Shown here piece by piece: positions 55,442-64,000 of a DNA stretch of 64,000 nt (its first letter is position 1; each line of letters opens with the position of its first letter). The notes under the pieces are model-generated. The model searched no databases and was not told the DNA's origin. It saw nothing but the letters and a program-made list of their open reading frames with translations. This DNA comes from Platerodrilus igneus (Eukaryota; Arthropoda; Insecta; Coleoptera; Lycidae): assembly GCA_036346225.1 (NCBI GenBank), contig JARFIW010000961.1, positions 1,984,516-2,048,515 on the forward strand, given 5' to 3'. The position numbers were made by a program, and so were the translations under genes.

Positions 55442-58400
55442 TTAATAACCAAAATTCTCGTATTCGCTATATTTTTCTTCATCTTCGGTGTCTGTTTCAC
55501 CCTCGCTACTCAATGTTTGTTCTGGTCGCGTCCATGGGTCTCTATAAGGTAACATACGACTTATATGTATCACTTCCCGTTTTGGACCTCTTTGAATTAC
55601 GTAATTGACGTCTCCTTTTTTCTCAACTATAGTATAAGGTCCATAGTATTTGAGTAATAACTTGTCCGATTTTCCCACAAAACGTCGGGGAACGAAGATT
55701 CGTACTCGATCTCCTATCTGAAATGTTAATGGTCGATGCTTCTCATCATATCTAATTTTTGATTTTTGTTGACTTTTTTGAATATTCTGAATTGCTAAAC
55801 TTCTAATATATAAAGCTCTTTCGCGTACTTGTTGTATATTTTCCACTGTCACTTCTTGTTTCAAACATGCCTCGGTTGGAAGGATAGCTTCCTTGCATAA
55901 ACTAAATTAAACGGTGAAAATTTAGTTGTGCTTTGTGTTGCTGTATTATGGGCGAATGTTACATGTGATACAAACTGGCACCAATTTTTTTGATCCGTGT
56001 CAATTACCATTGATAGCATATCAGCTAAGGTTTTGTTGAATCTTTCCGTTAAGCCGTTTGTGGCGGGATAGTATGATGAAGTGTACTCGCTTCGTACTCC
56101 CATGATTTTTAAGAGTTGTAATACCATTTCTGAACAAAAAACTTGTCCTCGGTCACTTAAAATTGTTCGAGGAGAACCATGTCTTAGTATTATTCGATCT
56201 AAAAGAAAATTCGCTACGTGCTCTGCTTTACCATTCGGTAAGGCTCCTGCTTCTACATATCTCGTTGCATAACAAGTTGCTACTACAATCATTGTATTGC
56301 CTCTATTGGATTTTCTAAATGGTCCCAAAAGATCAATTCCAATACGATCAAAAGGTTGAGAAACCGGAATACTCTGCAACTGTCCTGCCGGTTTCAAGTG
56401 TGAATGTCCTTTTCTTGCTTGGCAGTCCACGCAACCAGCTACATACTTTTTTATGTCCTTTAACATCAAATCCCAATAAAATCGATTTTTGATTTTGCTA
56501 TAAGTTTTTATAAAACCTAAATGCCCTGAGATGGGGTCGCTATGGTGTGAATATAAAATTTCTCCAATAAGTGAATTTGGAATTACTAGTAAGTGCATGT
56601 GTCCCAACGGTTTAAGATTTCTTCGATACAGAACGTTATCTGTAATTACATAATTACGTGCGTGTTTGTTTTCAGCGATTGTTCCCTCCTCCGGGTTTAG
56701 AATTACGTGAATTATTCTCTTAAGTTTCTCATCTTTGTTCTGCTCAGCTTGTATGTCCGTAGTCGTTAGTAGAAAGGTTGGTAATTCCAATGTTTGTTCT
56801 TCGTCTTTTTCCGTAGCTTGAAACACTGGGTTTCGTGATAAACAATCTACATCACGATGAGCTGTTCCACTAATATGTTGTATCGTACAATCAAATTCTG
56901 AGAGTTTTAATGCCCAACGAGCAAGCCTGTCTGATGGTTTTTTTACCGTTTTTAATGAACAAATGGCACTATGGTCAGTTTTTATATTGATGGGTCTACC
57001 CCAAATAAGTGGTCGTAAGTAAGTTAAACTCCAAATGATTGCTAAGGTCTCTAGTTCCGTAATTGTGTAATTCGTTTCCGCTTTCGTTAGACTTTGTGAA
57101 ATGTATGCCACTGGGTGCATTTGTCCCTCTTGCTTTTGTAATAAAATACCTGCTAATCCAATTTTTGAAGCATCCGTACGTAATTCCTTTTCAGCATCTG
57201 GGTCAAAATGTGTTAATACTGGTGCTGTCAGTAATTTATTTTTCAAGTTTTCAAATGCGTCTTGATGTTCCTTCGTCCAAACAAATTTTAAATCCTTTTT
57301 GAGTAATTGGTTTAAGGGATACGCTATTATTGAGAAATTTTCAATAAACTTTCTATAATAATTTGCCAACCCTAAAAAAACTTTGTAACTTTTTAACAGT
57401 TTTTGGACAAGGAAAGTCCTGTATTGCTTGTAGTTTACTCTCGTCAGGTCTAAGTCCTGTGTTCGACACTATATGCCCTAACATAGGTATTTCGAATTTG
57501 GCAAACTCACACTTTGAAGGTTTCAGCGTTAACCCCGCTGAGCGTAATCGTAAAAATGCATGACGTAATCGTTTTAAATGTTCGTCAAAAGTTTCACTAA
57601 AAATATACACGTCATCTAAAAATATTAATAATTCCTTCCATTTAAGATTTGCAAAAACTATATCCGCTAAATGTGAGAATGTAGACGGTCCTCCTGTTAG
57701 TCCAAATGGTAACCTATGAAACTCGTAAAGTCCATCTGGTCCTATAAATGCTGTTTTAGGTTTACTTTCCTCGTTCAATGATACCTGATAATACCCGCTT
57801 AACATATCTATACTTGAGAAATATTTCGAATTTTTTAGATATAATAACATGTCTATTCTTGGTAAAGGGTAAGAAGATTTTCGAGTGACTGCGTTAAGTT
57901 TTCTGTAATCTACACAAAACCTATAAGTGTTGTTTTTCTTTTTTACTAACACAATTGGACTAGCCCAAGGCGAATGTGATGGTCGAATTATTCCATTGTC
58001 GAGCATTTCTTTAACTTGTCCCTGAATAATGTCCCGTTCTTTCTGTGATACCCTATATGGTCTACTTTTTATTGGACTTGCGTCTCCAGTTTCTATCGTA
58101 TGTTGTACTAAATCCGTGTGTCCCAGTCTATCTGAAGTTTCACTAAAAATGTCACTAAACTCATTCAAAAGTTGTGAAAGTTTCTGTCCTTGTAATACTG
58201 TCAATTCATTGTTTATAACAAAATTAAATTTTTTTTCTAGTTTTAATGGTTTTGTTACCATTGTTGCTACTAGCGCATTATCTTTTTTCGCTAAGATAGT
58301 ACCAACTGTCGAATTTTTCATTAATTTAACCTTTTCGTGTACCTTTGAAATCATGTTCACTTTCACAGAAGTTCCGTCCTTATATGGACTTCGTGTCACT

Positions 58401-58978
58401 ACTAATGTACGTTCACTTAACAATTTATCACTAGGTGAAAAAATAAATGACTCAGGCACATTCTTACAATCAACTTCTAAAGTGTATTCTCTATCCCTTT
58501 CTAAAATAACATCCTGCTTTAGCTGAACTTTTTCAGGTTTAACTTTTTCCGATTTCCAAATTTCTTTATTCTGATTACTACTTATCAAATAATTATTAAA
58601 CAATTGTTGCTTTGATGTACCTTCTAACGCTAGTTGACACTCCCCGTGTTTAAAATTTGTAAAAGTTATTGTTCGTTCCCTAAAATTAATAATCGCTCCC
58701 TTATCTACGATATACTTTAACCCTATAATCAACGCTACTGGTAACTCGTGTATCACCAGAGTTGGAATACTCGTCAGCCGTCCTCCTAAAATAATATCTA
58801 AATTTGCCCTACCTAAAATTGGTATGTTCACGTTGTTTGCTGTTTTTAACCCTAATTTTGTGTTTCTTAACAATAAAACCTCTCGAAAAAATTTCCTCGA
58901 TGCTACGTTAAAGTATGACCCTGTGCCAAATAAAATTTGGATGGGGCAATTCTTATATACCGCCCTAACCGTGTACAA
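55442..58978 (-). pseudogene. Gypsy pol: protease, reverse transcriptase, RNase H, integrase
   Basis: The frame at 58978-57353 begins with protease: IQILFGTGSYFNV, where the active-site Asp of DTGS is Gly. Reverse transcriptase follows (YFSSIDMLSGYYQVSL, HRLPFGLTGGPSTF, catalytic box FLDD in LLIFLDDVYIF). A frameshift at about 57360, at a run of seven A/T, leads to the frame 57369-55861. That frame holds RNase H (LRTDASKIGLAGILL, TELETLAIIWSL, IKTDHSAICSL), the integrase zinc site (HHSDPISGHLG, GCVDCQ) and the DDE core (FDRIGIDLLGPF, ILSDRGQVF, NGLTERFNKTL). A second frameshift at about 55862 leads to the C-terminal module KYYGPYTIVEKKGDVNYVI, ending at 55442. The two shifts cancel, so they may be sequencing errors. 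The protease change looks real. Confidence 0.88.
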
Positions 58979-59437
58979 ATTTTGTGTGTTTCGTTCAAAA
59001 ATATATTAGCGATTTTTTCCTTATTTTCTGTTATTGCATTTTTATAATTGCAATGTATAGTTCTACTTTTATCTGAAAATTGTTTTGAGTAATTGTTACT
59101 GATCACTTTCCTATTTTGAAAAATTGTATACCTATTCGTCCTATTGCGTTTGGTATAGTCTGCACCTAATTTCCTACCTTCTCTTTCTTTGCATCCGTAT
59201 TTGTAACTTCTGTCGTACCCAAATCGATTTCCTCTAAACTTATTATTATTCAAAAAATTTTTCTTATTGTATACCTTGTAATTATAAAATTCATCATTAT
59301 AGCGGACTTGTGGTTTAAAATTTATGCTTTTTCCGCAAGCCCGTCGATGCGAAAATTTTCGTCTCTTCTATTATCGTCTTGTCGAGTTAGACTGCGACTC
59401 GTATCTCGTTTTTGAAATGCTACCCTACGTGTCGGGG
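58903..59437 (-). pseudogene. Gag-pol junction region
   Basis: A frame of 116 codons (59253-58903), rich in Asn, Arg, Lys and Tyr, overlaps the protease frame in another phase and lies in a third phase relative to gag. Gypsy elements often shift frame between gag and pol. Here the multiple phases suggest decay or errors rather than one programmed shift. Confidence 0.45.
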
Positions 59438-60385
59438 TTAGGCTTCGTCGTGTTCTCGTTCCTTAAATGCCTCATTGCCTCTCGTATTAAAAACATTTCT
59501 ACGCTGCGTATTAAAATAATTTCCGTTTCTACATGACGCTGCATAATGGCCGAAATGGTTGCAATTATAACACCTAGGTCTAGTGTTCACTGATCTTCGA
59601 TTATAATACTTTCCGCGTTGGTTGTTTCGAAATTGCGCCCCTGACTGTCTATTTCTTCCTGTATCTAGATTCCTCCACGGATTATTATTATTATTATTAT
59701 TATTGTTGTACTTTCTGGCGTTTGAAAAATTCCTCGAGTAATTTCCGTTATTTGTTTGCGAAATTGTTAGCAGCTCCGTTTGGCGTACTAAATTCTCTTG
59801 AACCGAATTATACTGTAATTCTGACAAACTGAAGGCTATGTCTTTTAAAGATTCTTCCGTTATATCCCTATTTGTTGACAACAAGATAAAACTATTTCGT
59901 AAATTACTCAATAATCCCGTTTCAAAATACTCTTTTAGTTCTGAAATTTCAATTGTCGGGGTTGTCTCGGTTGCTAGGTTTTGTAATTCGTAAAAATAAC
60001 TTATTGCCGATTCGTTTTGTAGTTGCTTGCGATTCCGTAAACGATTTCTAATTTGTTTATTTATATTCGGCCCTTCGTAAAATTTTAAAAAACTTTCCTT
60101 TACATCCGACCATGATTTGTGTTTATTCTCAGAATCATTTAGAAATTTATCGTACCAACTTTGCGCACTGCCGCGTAAAAAACGAGAAAAATATTGCATT
60201 TTGTGGCTTGACTCCCACGCGTTTGCTTTCCCGGAATCTTCGAAATTCCTTATAAATTCTGAACAACTAGTTTTACCCGGAACAAAGCTAATCGGATTGA
60301 CATAACTAGGGGTCAGCGGAGATACCTTTAAATTTTGCACAAATTCTATCGTATCGTTTGCCATCGTGTGTCTATAATTATCCAC
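59438..60385 (-). CDS. Gypsy gag with CCHC zinc knuckle
   Basis: A frame of 315 codons. The capsid-like region contains GSAQSWYDKFLND and FLKFYEGPNIN. An Asn run of nine at about residue 230 comes from an AAT/ATT microsatellite (59682-59708). The nucleocapsid part is Arg/Asn-rich, with one zinc knuckle CYNCNHFGHYAASC near residue 278. Gag forms the particle and packages RNA. The first Met at 60385 may not be the true start, because coding-like sequence continues upstream in another phase. Confidence 0.8.
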   Translation of the reverse strand: MDNYRHTMANDTIEFVQNLKVSPLTPSYVNPISFVPGKTSCSEFIRNFEDSGKANAWESSHKMQYFSRFLRGSAQSWYDKFLNDSENKHKSWSDVKESFLKFYEGPNINKQIRNRLRNRKQLQNESAISYFYELQNLATETTPTIEISELKEYFETGLLSNLRNSFILLSTNRDITEESLKDIAFSLSELQYNSVQENLVRQTELLTISQTNNGNYSRNFSNARKYNNNNNNNNNPWRNLDTGRNRQSGAQFRNNQRGKYYNRRSVNTRPRCYNCNHFGHYAASCRNGNYFNTQRRNVFNTRGNEAFKEREHDEA

Positions 60386-60932
60386 TTTCGAAACGTCTTC
60401 GTTTAACGAATGTACTCGAATCTATTGACTTTAAATTAATTACTAATTTTTGCGTATTTGGGAAAAGAAATTGCTGTGAATCCGTTTTATTCGGTGATTT
60501 TTGCACTGCAGACGACGCTGAAATTACTTCCGGTTCAATAATGCTAAGCGACGGGTTCCTACTTTTACTTCTTAAAATATGTTGGTGTACCGGGGTTGAG
60601 GATTTTTTGTCCATGTACCTTTACTGTGAATAGCTTACCAACAGTATGACATACTGTTCGAAATTTAACAAAGTTTCTACTGCCTCTTCTACTATCATTG
60701 AAAAATCAGCACTAAATGTATTATTAATACCCGTTTCCTCTATACGTGTGAGATACCACCGTTCTAGGCCTCTCAATAATAATTTCGCAAACTGCGGTAA
60801 ATATTGGTCTAATTGCCATTCATTTTCGTACGCGTATTCTAGTACTATTGGAATAATGTGATCGAACCTTGTATTTCTCGGACTATTATTAGCAACACCG
60901 GAATCGGTTATATCGTTTGTTGACCTACTCAT
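60386..60932 (-). pseudogene. Upstream gag leader frame, broken
   Basis: A frame at 60932-60621 (MSRSTNDITDSGVANNSPRN, then HIIPIVLEYAYENEWQLDQY) runs, after one stop near 60621, into a same-phase frame ending at 60378. Its phase differs from the main gag frame. It probably represents the matrix-like N-terminal part of gag separated by a stop and a frameshift. Confidence 0.5.
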
Positions 60933-61139
60933 TAGAATTTATTTCCTAGTTGCGGTCGACCTTGATTTATATAACGCAAATAAAATTTGCCTAATGCGAA
61001 TTGTAATGTAATTAATGTACTTTAACTTTCCATACTGAAAAGCTTTTCTCTTTTCGTAACGTATCTATTTGTTTAACCTCGCGTCGGTAATTACTGCGTT
61101 ACTCTATCATATCTTGTGTTATTGTCATTATTTGTTTAT

Positions 61140-61203
61140 TTCGCGTAAGCACGGCGTTCCTCCACCATCTGTTTCGCGTAAGCACGGCGTTCCTCCACCA
61201 TCT
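61140..61203 (-). promoter_or_regulatory. Primer-binding-site region, exactly duplicated 32-mer
   Basis: Directly inside the 5' LTR, the 32-base unit beginning TTTCGCGTAAGCACGG and ending CCACCATCTG (plus strand) occurs twice, head to tail and identical. In element sense each copy offers TGGTGGAGGAACGCCG, starting with the TGG expected of a site pairing with a tRNA 3' CCA, two to three bases from the LTR end. The tRNA was not identified. Confidence 0.6.
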
Positions 61204-61204
61204 G

Positions 61205-61988
61205 TTGTGTACCCTTGGGGGTGTAATCCCTACCTTTTATGGGCACCCTTATACCTTAATTCTCTAAGAAACTCATAGCTTGGCCTCGGGGGTTAGTTGC
61301 GACAGGTGGGTACCAACTCGTCTATTAGACTGCGGGATCGATGCTCTCACTCATACTACAATTCTTTCGAGAATGGAAGAACACATTTCAGGAGTGTAAG
61401 CGTATAATGTTGGTTAGTTGCGTTTACAGTACATCATTTATAATTCTACAGTTTCCTATCTTAAAGCGTTAGTAAAAATTGAACGGACTTACATGTTTAT
61501 TCATTAGGGATGGACGGCTGACCAAACTTAGCGGCGGCTGTGGCCCCAGCGGATCTTCTCAATTAAAACCCTCTGGTTAGGTGGACGGGCGTGGGTGCAC
61601 TACTTTGCCCGGGTTGAGCACTGAACTACAACTCCCTTTCGTGACCTTGTCCTCCTGGTTTTATTAACTCCAGGCGGACGCATCGACACTAATCACGGGT
61701 TTCTCAGGACTGTAAGGACTGATTACTCAACGGACTTTCGGTTCTTGAGGTTAGCCGCGTTGACTGTATATTTACGTCAACTTTCCTTGTTATGCGGAAT
61801 TTGATAAGCAGTTTGTTATTCAATTTCCTTGAGAATGAGATTGGCACACTGTGTGTGACCGAATGATTAAGAATGACATCAGACTCTGATTAATTTTACT
61901 GGTAATTAAAATCCGAGAAATAATTATGAGTTCTTTTCAATTCATGATAAAATTTTGCAGTTTACCCTTTTGGGAATATAACATTACT
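61205..61988 (-). repeat. 5' LTR (shared with upstream partial copy)
   Basis: Direct repeat of 51122-51873, and the fuller of the two. Its outer side in element sense is the polypurine tract and 3' untranslated region of another env copy, not host DNA. It therefore acts as the 3' LTR of the upstream partial copy and the 5' LTR of the element at 51-62 kb. Confidence 0.85.
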
Positions 61989-63626
61989 CTCCCCTCCCAG
62001 AAAAATGTGGTCCCTCACATTTGGAGTAAATAGAGAAAGAAAAAGAAAATATCTAGTATAGGTGAAATATGTTGACTATAAACATGTAAGTTCACTATTC
62101 GTTGAGGTAATACTGTTGTAGGTTAGTCCATAATATGTACAACTTCTAAATTATTCCTTCCTTATATAAAACTAAGTATAAGTAACAATATTTAAGAATT
62201 GGATTTCCTAACACATTCTATCTGTATCTACCTCTAATTGCTATTACTTTCAGAACTAATTTCAAATTACATAATGATTATTAAATCTCTTTATCCTATA
62301 AAGTGTATACTTCCCTGAGAATTAATTATTGATACCTGCTAAAGTTCCCTATTCTAAATAATTCCAACTTAAACTACAGTAAAGCTTAAGTTACACAAAA
62401 AAATAATTTTAAACTTGAATATAATCTTATAAAGTCTTTGACATGTGTTGGAGGTCACAAAATTGGTTTGTCACTTAAATGTTCTGATAGACACTGTTTG
62501 TACCATAATAAAAAGTTCGTCGTAGCACTCTATTGAGATTGTTGTCTTGGATGGTATGGTAATTGGGGACGTCTGGAAAATTGAATGTAGTTTGCTTGAG
62601 CCAATGAGGTTGGAACTTGACTCGTTGATGCAATTGGCTCCGGTAACTCATACTCTGATTCCTCTTGTATTGTAGGAATATCTACCGTCGGAGAAACCCT
62701 TTCCATTGGTCTCGATTCCATCGGAATAGGTGGTAATAGTGATGCGAACCCCGAACGTGGTCTCGTGAATGTTTGTTGATCCGCTCGGTTTACTGCCGAA
62801 AGTGGAATACTGCTTGAAAGTTTCCGAAGTCGATGAAATAGAAAAACTAGTGTTCCAATGATTACTACTAGCAGTACAAAGAAAAAGGCGAATATATAAT
62901 GCAATAAATTGTTGTTGTTTGAGGCTGAATGAGTGCTTAACCATTGTTCATTCCAGCAATCTTCTAATTGGTCGAACTGGATCTGTAAGTCACCACTTTT
63001 TGGAATTGATAGTGTTTGAAATTTGGACCATTGTACAGGTAATAGTGTGGTTACGTATGGTTCTACTCTTGTTAGACAAGCTACTTCATTTGCGCGTATC
63101 TTGAGTTGTTGGCCTACAATTACACAGTTACAAGGTAATTGTATCCATATGGCTCCAATTCTCGTCATATTCGGTAGTGGAAATTTGTTACCATCACAGT
63201 GAAAATATGTAGTTGGATGTGGGTGTGTTACGATAAAGTGGTTTGCATCTATTTGTGTTATAAATTCAGTCTCGTTTCCTGTTTCACTACATTCGAAAGG
63301 ACATGCTGTGGATAGTTGTTCCCCAGTGCTCTCCATCAACAAGCGTTTAGCACATGCTGTTGTGAGAACATTATTGTCGTACAACTGGTTTAGAAAACAT
63401 AATTTTTCTTTGAATGGGTTGCACTGCGGTGTCAAAAGAGTTTTTGTTGCAGTGTTTTGTTGTACGAATGCTATGTCTACTGCTGGTATTGCCACTGTGC
63501 ACGTATGTTGCATCCAAGCAAAAGGCGGATTGATTAGTCGGCTTAGGACTAATCCCATATACTTATGTCGTATTAATGGAACATGTATCCCAATAAGAAT
63601 TATTTGTTGTGACTCCACACATTCTT
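61989..63626 (-). pseudogene. Env-like 3' half, copy B, with polypurine tract
   Basis: A 362-codon frame (63618-62530) is almost identical to the C-terminal part of copy A; I count six amino-acid differences. It includes the Cys-rich ectodomain, the same transmembrane segment and the tail. It is followed, in element sense, by the same 3' untranslated region and polypurine tract at 62002-61989. Upstream sequence stops abruptly at 63626, where family X sequence begins. It is the remnant of a second element copy arranged in tandem. Confidence 0.85.
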
Positions 63627-64000
63627 CGACGAGCTAGATCTCTTGATGTTTAGGGTGAGAAAGGCACACGCTATCATATACAGGGGGGTGTTTGCGACTT
63701 CCAGTACAATAGTCCTGGATAACGGATAGGTGACACAAAACGCCATTCACGAGATTCGTGACGGTGCAGAACAAATTATTGAAACGGTTGGGGTTAGTAG
63801 GTTGTGTGTTGCGGAAACTGGGAGATTAAGAGTACCATCAGAAGATGCAGCGAAGGTCGCTGTCGTATCAAAGGAGCAGGGGTTGCAAAGACGTTTGGCT
63901 GATGTCTTCTAAATATTTCCTGCTCCTTCTTACTGAATTCTCTATTTTTATTTTTAAAAGGTTTTAATTATTATTAAAAAATATTTTGGTATTTTTGAAA
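63627..64000 (+). repeat. Family X repeat unit, copy 2 (runs off the window)
   Basis: Matches 45711-46024 with only a few differences up to TGCTCCTTCTTAC, then more weakly. The frame from 63730 reads NAIHEIRDGAEQIIETVGVS and GRLRVPSEDAAKVAVVSKEQ, ending at 63912 without the frame-shifting insertion of copy 1. The upstream part seen in copy 1 is missing here, replaced by the env copy B sequence. Confidence 0.7.

Larger units (their letters stand above)
51122..61988 (-). mobile_element. Near-complete Ty3/gypsy element with env-like gene
   Basis: In element sense (minus): 5' LTR 61988-61205, primer-site region 61203-61140, gag, pol, env-like gene, polypurine tract 51886-51874, 3' LTR 51873-51122. 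The LTRs are homologous direct repeats of about 784 and 752 bp. Pol order (protease, reverse transcriptase, RNase H, integrase) is that of Ty3/gypsy. An env-like gene after integrase makes it a retrovirus-like (vertebrate-style) layout. Close similarity of the LTRs outside one damaged patch indicates a recent insertion. Frameshifts in gag, pol and env suggest inactivity, unless some are sequencing errors. Immediately upstream lies a second env 3' half (see 61989-63626). Confidence 0.9.

Noticed and set aside
58029..58526. 165-codon plus-strand frame
   Set aside because: Antisense shadow of the gypsy protease/reverse transcriptase gene.

Overview
This window looks like arthropod, most likely insect, nuclear DNA. 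It is AT-rich, and I recognise no complete host gene. Almost everything identifiable is a mobile element or an integrated virus-like element: hAT, Penelope-like, non-LTR, Ty3/gypsy with env-like genes, and a Maverick/Polinton (adintovirus-like) element. Spliceosomal GT..AG signals and long microsatellites fit a eukaryotic genome. I cannot name the species.

Layout, left to right. About 1.0-2.7 kb (-) is a decayed hAT transposase. From 3.4 to 7.0 kb (-) is an errantivirus-like gypsy relic whose env-like gene is interrupted by a piece of pol and whose integrase end abuts an 830-bp TTTTG array. From 8.9 to 9.9 kb lie two diverged copies of one repeat. From 10.1 to 17.4 kb is the most interesting block, a Maverick/adintovirus-like relic. 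It has a packaging ATPase, a phospholipase A2-domain virion protein, an adenain-like protease, a penton-like minor capsid protein, a broken major capsid protein, a broken hemopexin-type matrix metalloproteinase (MMP) and several unassigned ORFs. No polymerase B or integrase was found. Downstream lie a duplicated AT-rich block holding a candidate two-exon 51-residue gene, a 101-bp GC-rich minisatellite and two LINE 3' ends.

From 20.6 to 27.9 kb little is recognisable, apart from a coding-like GC-rich patch, a 37-codon secreted-peptide-like ORF and CA microsatellites. From 27.9 to 32.0 kb are three Penelope-like segments, one inverted. The last is cut by an R1/I-type LINE (32.0-36.2 kb, +), whose endonuclease, reverse transcriptase and RNase H are recognisable but frameshifted. 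A second gypsy relic (+) runs from 37.9 to 40.4 kb, followed by an 82-bp tandem repeat. From 41 to 51 kb are mostly non-coding sequence, a possible DDE-transposase relic, a repeated unit with coding potential (family 'X', 45.3-46.1 kb) and a 1.75-kb A/T-only array.

From 51.1 to 62.0 kb (-) is a nearly complete 10.9-kb gypsy-type element: 5' LTR, duplicated primer-site region, gag, pol, env-like gene, polypurine tract and 3' LTR. Immediately upstream in its own sense lies another env 3' half plus polypurine tract, so two element copies appear to share one LTR. The last 370 bases are a second copy of family X.

Most genes carry frameshifts or stops. Some look like decay. Some, such as a homopolymer indel in pol and a cluster of short deletions in one LTR, could be assembly error.
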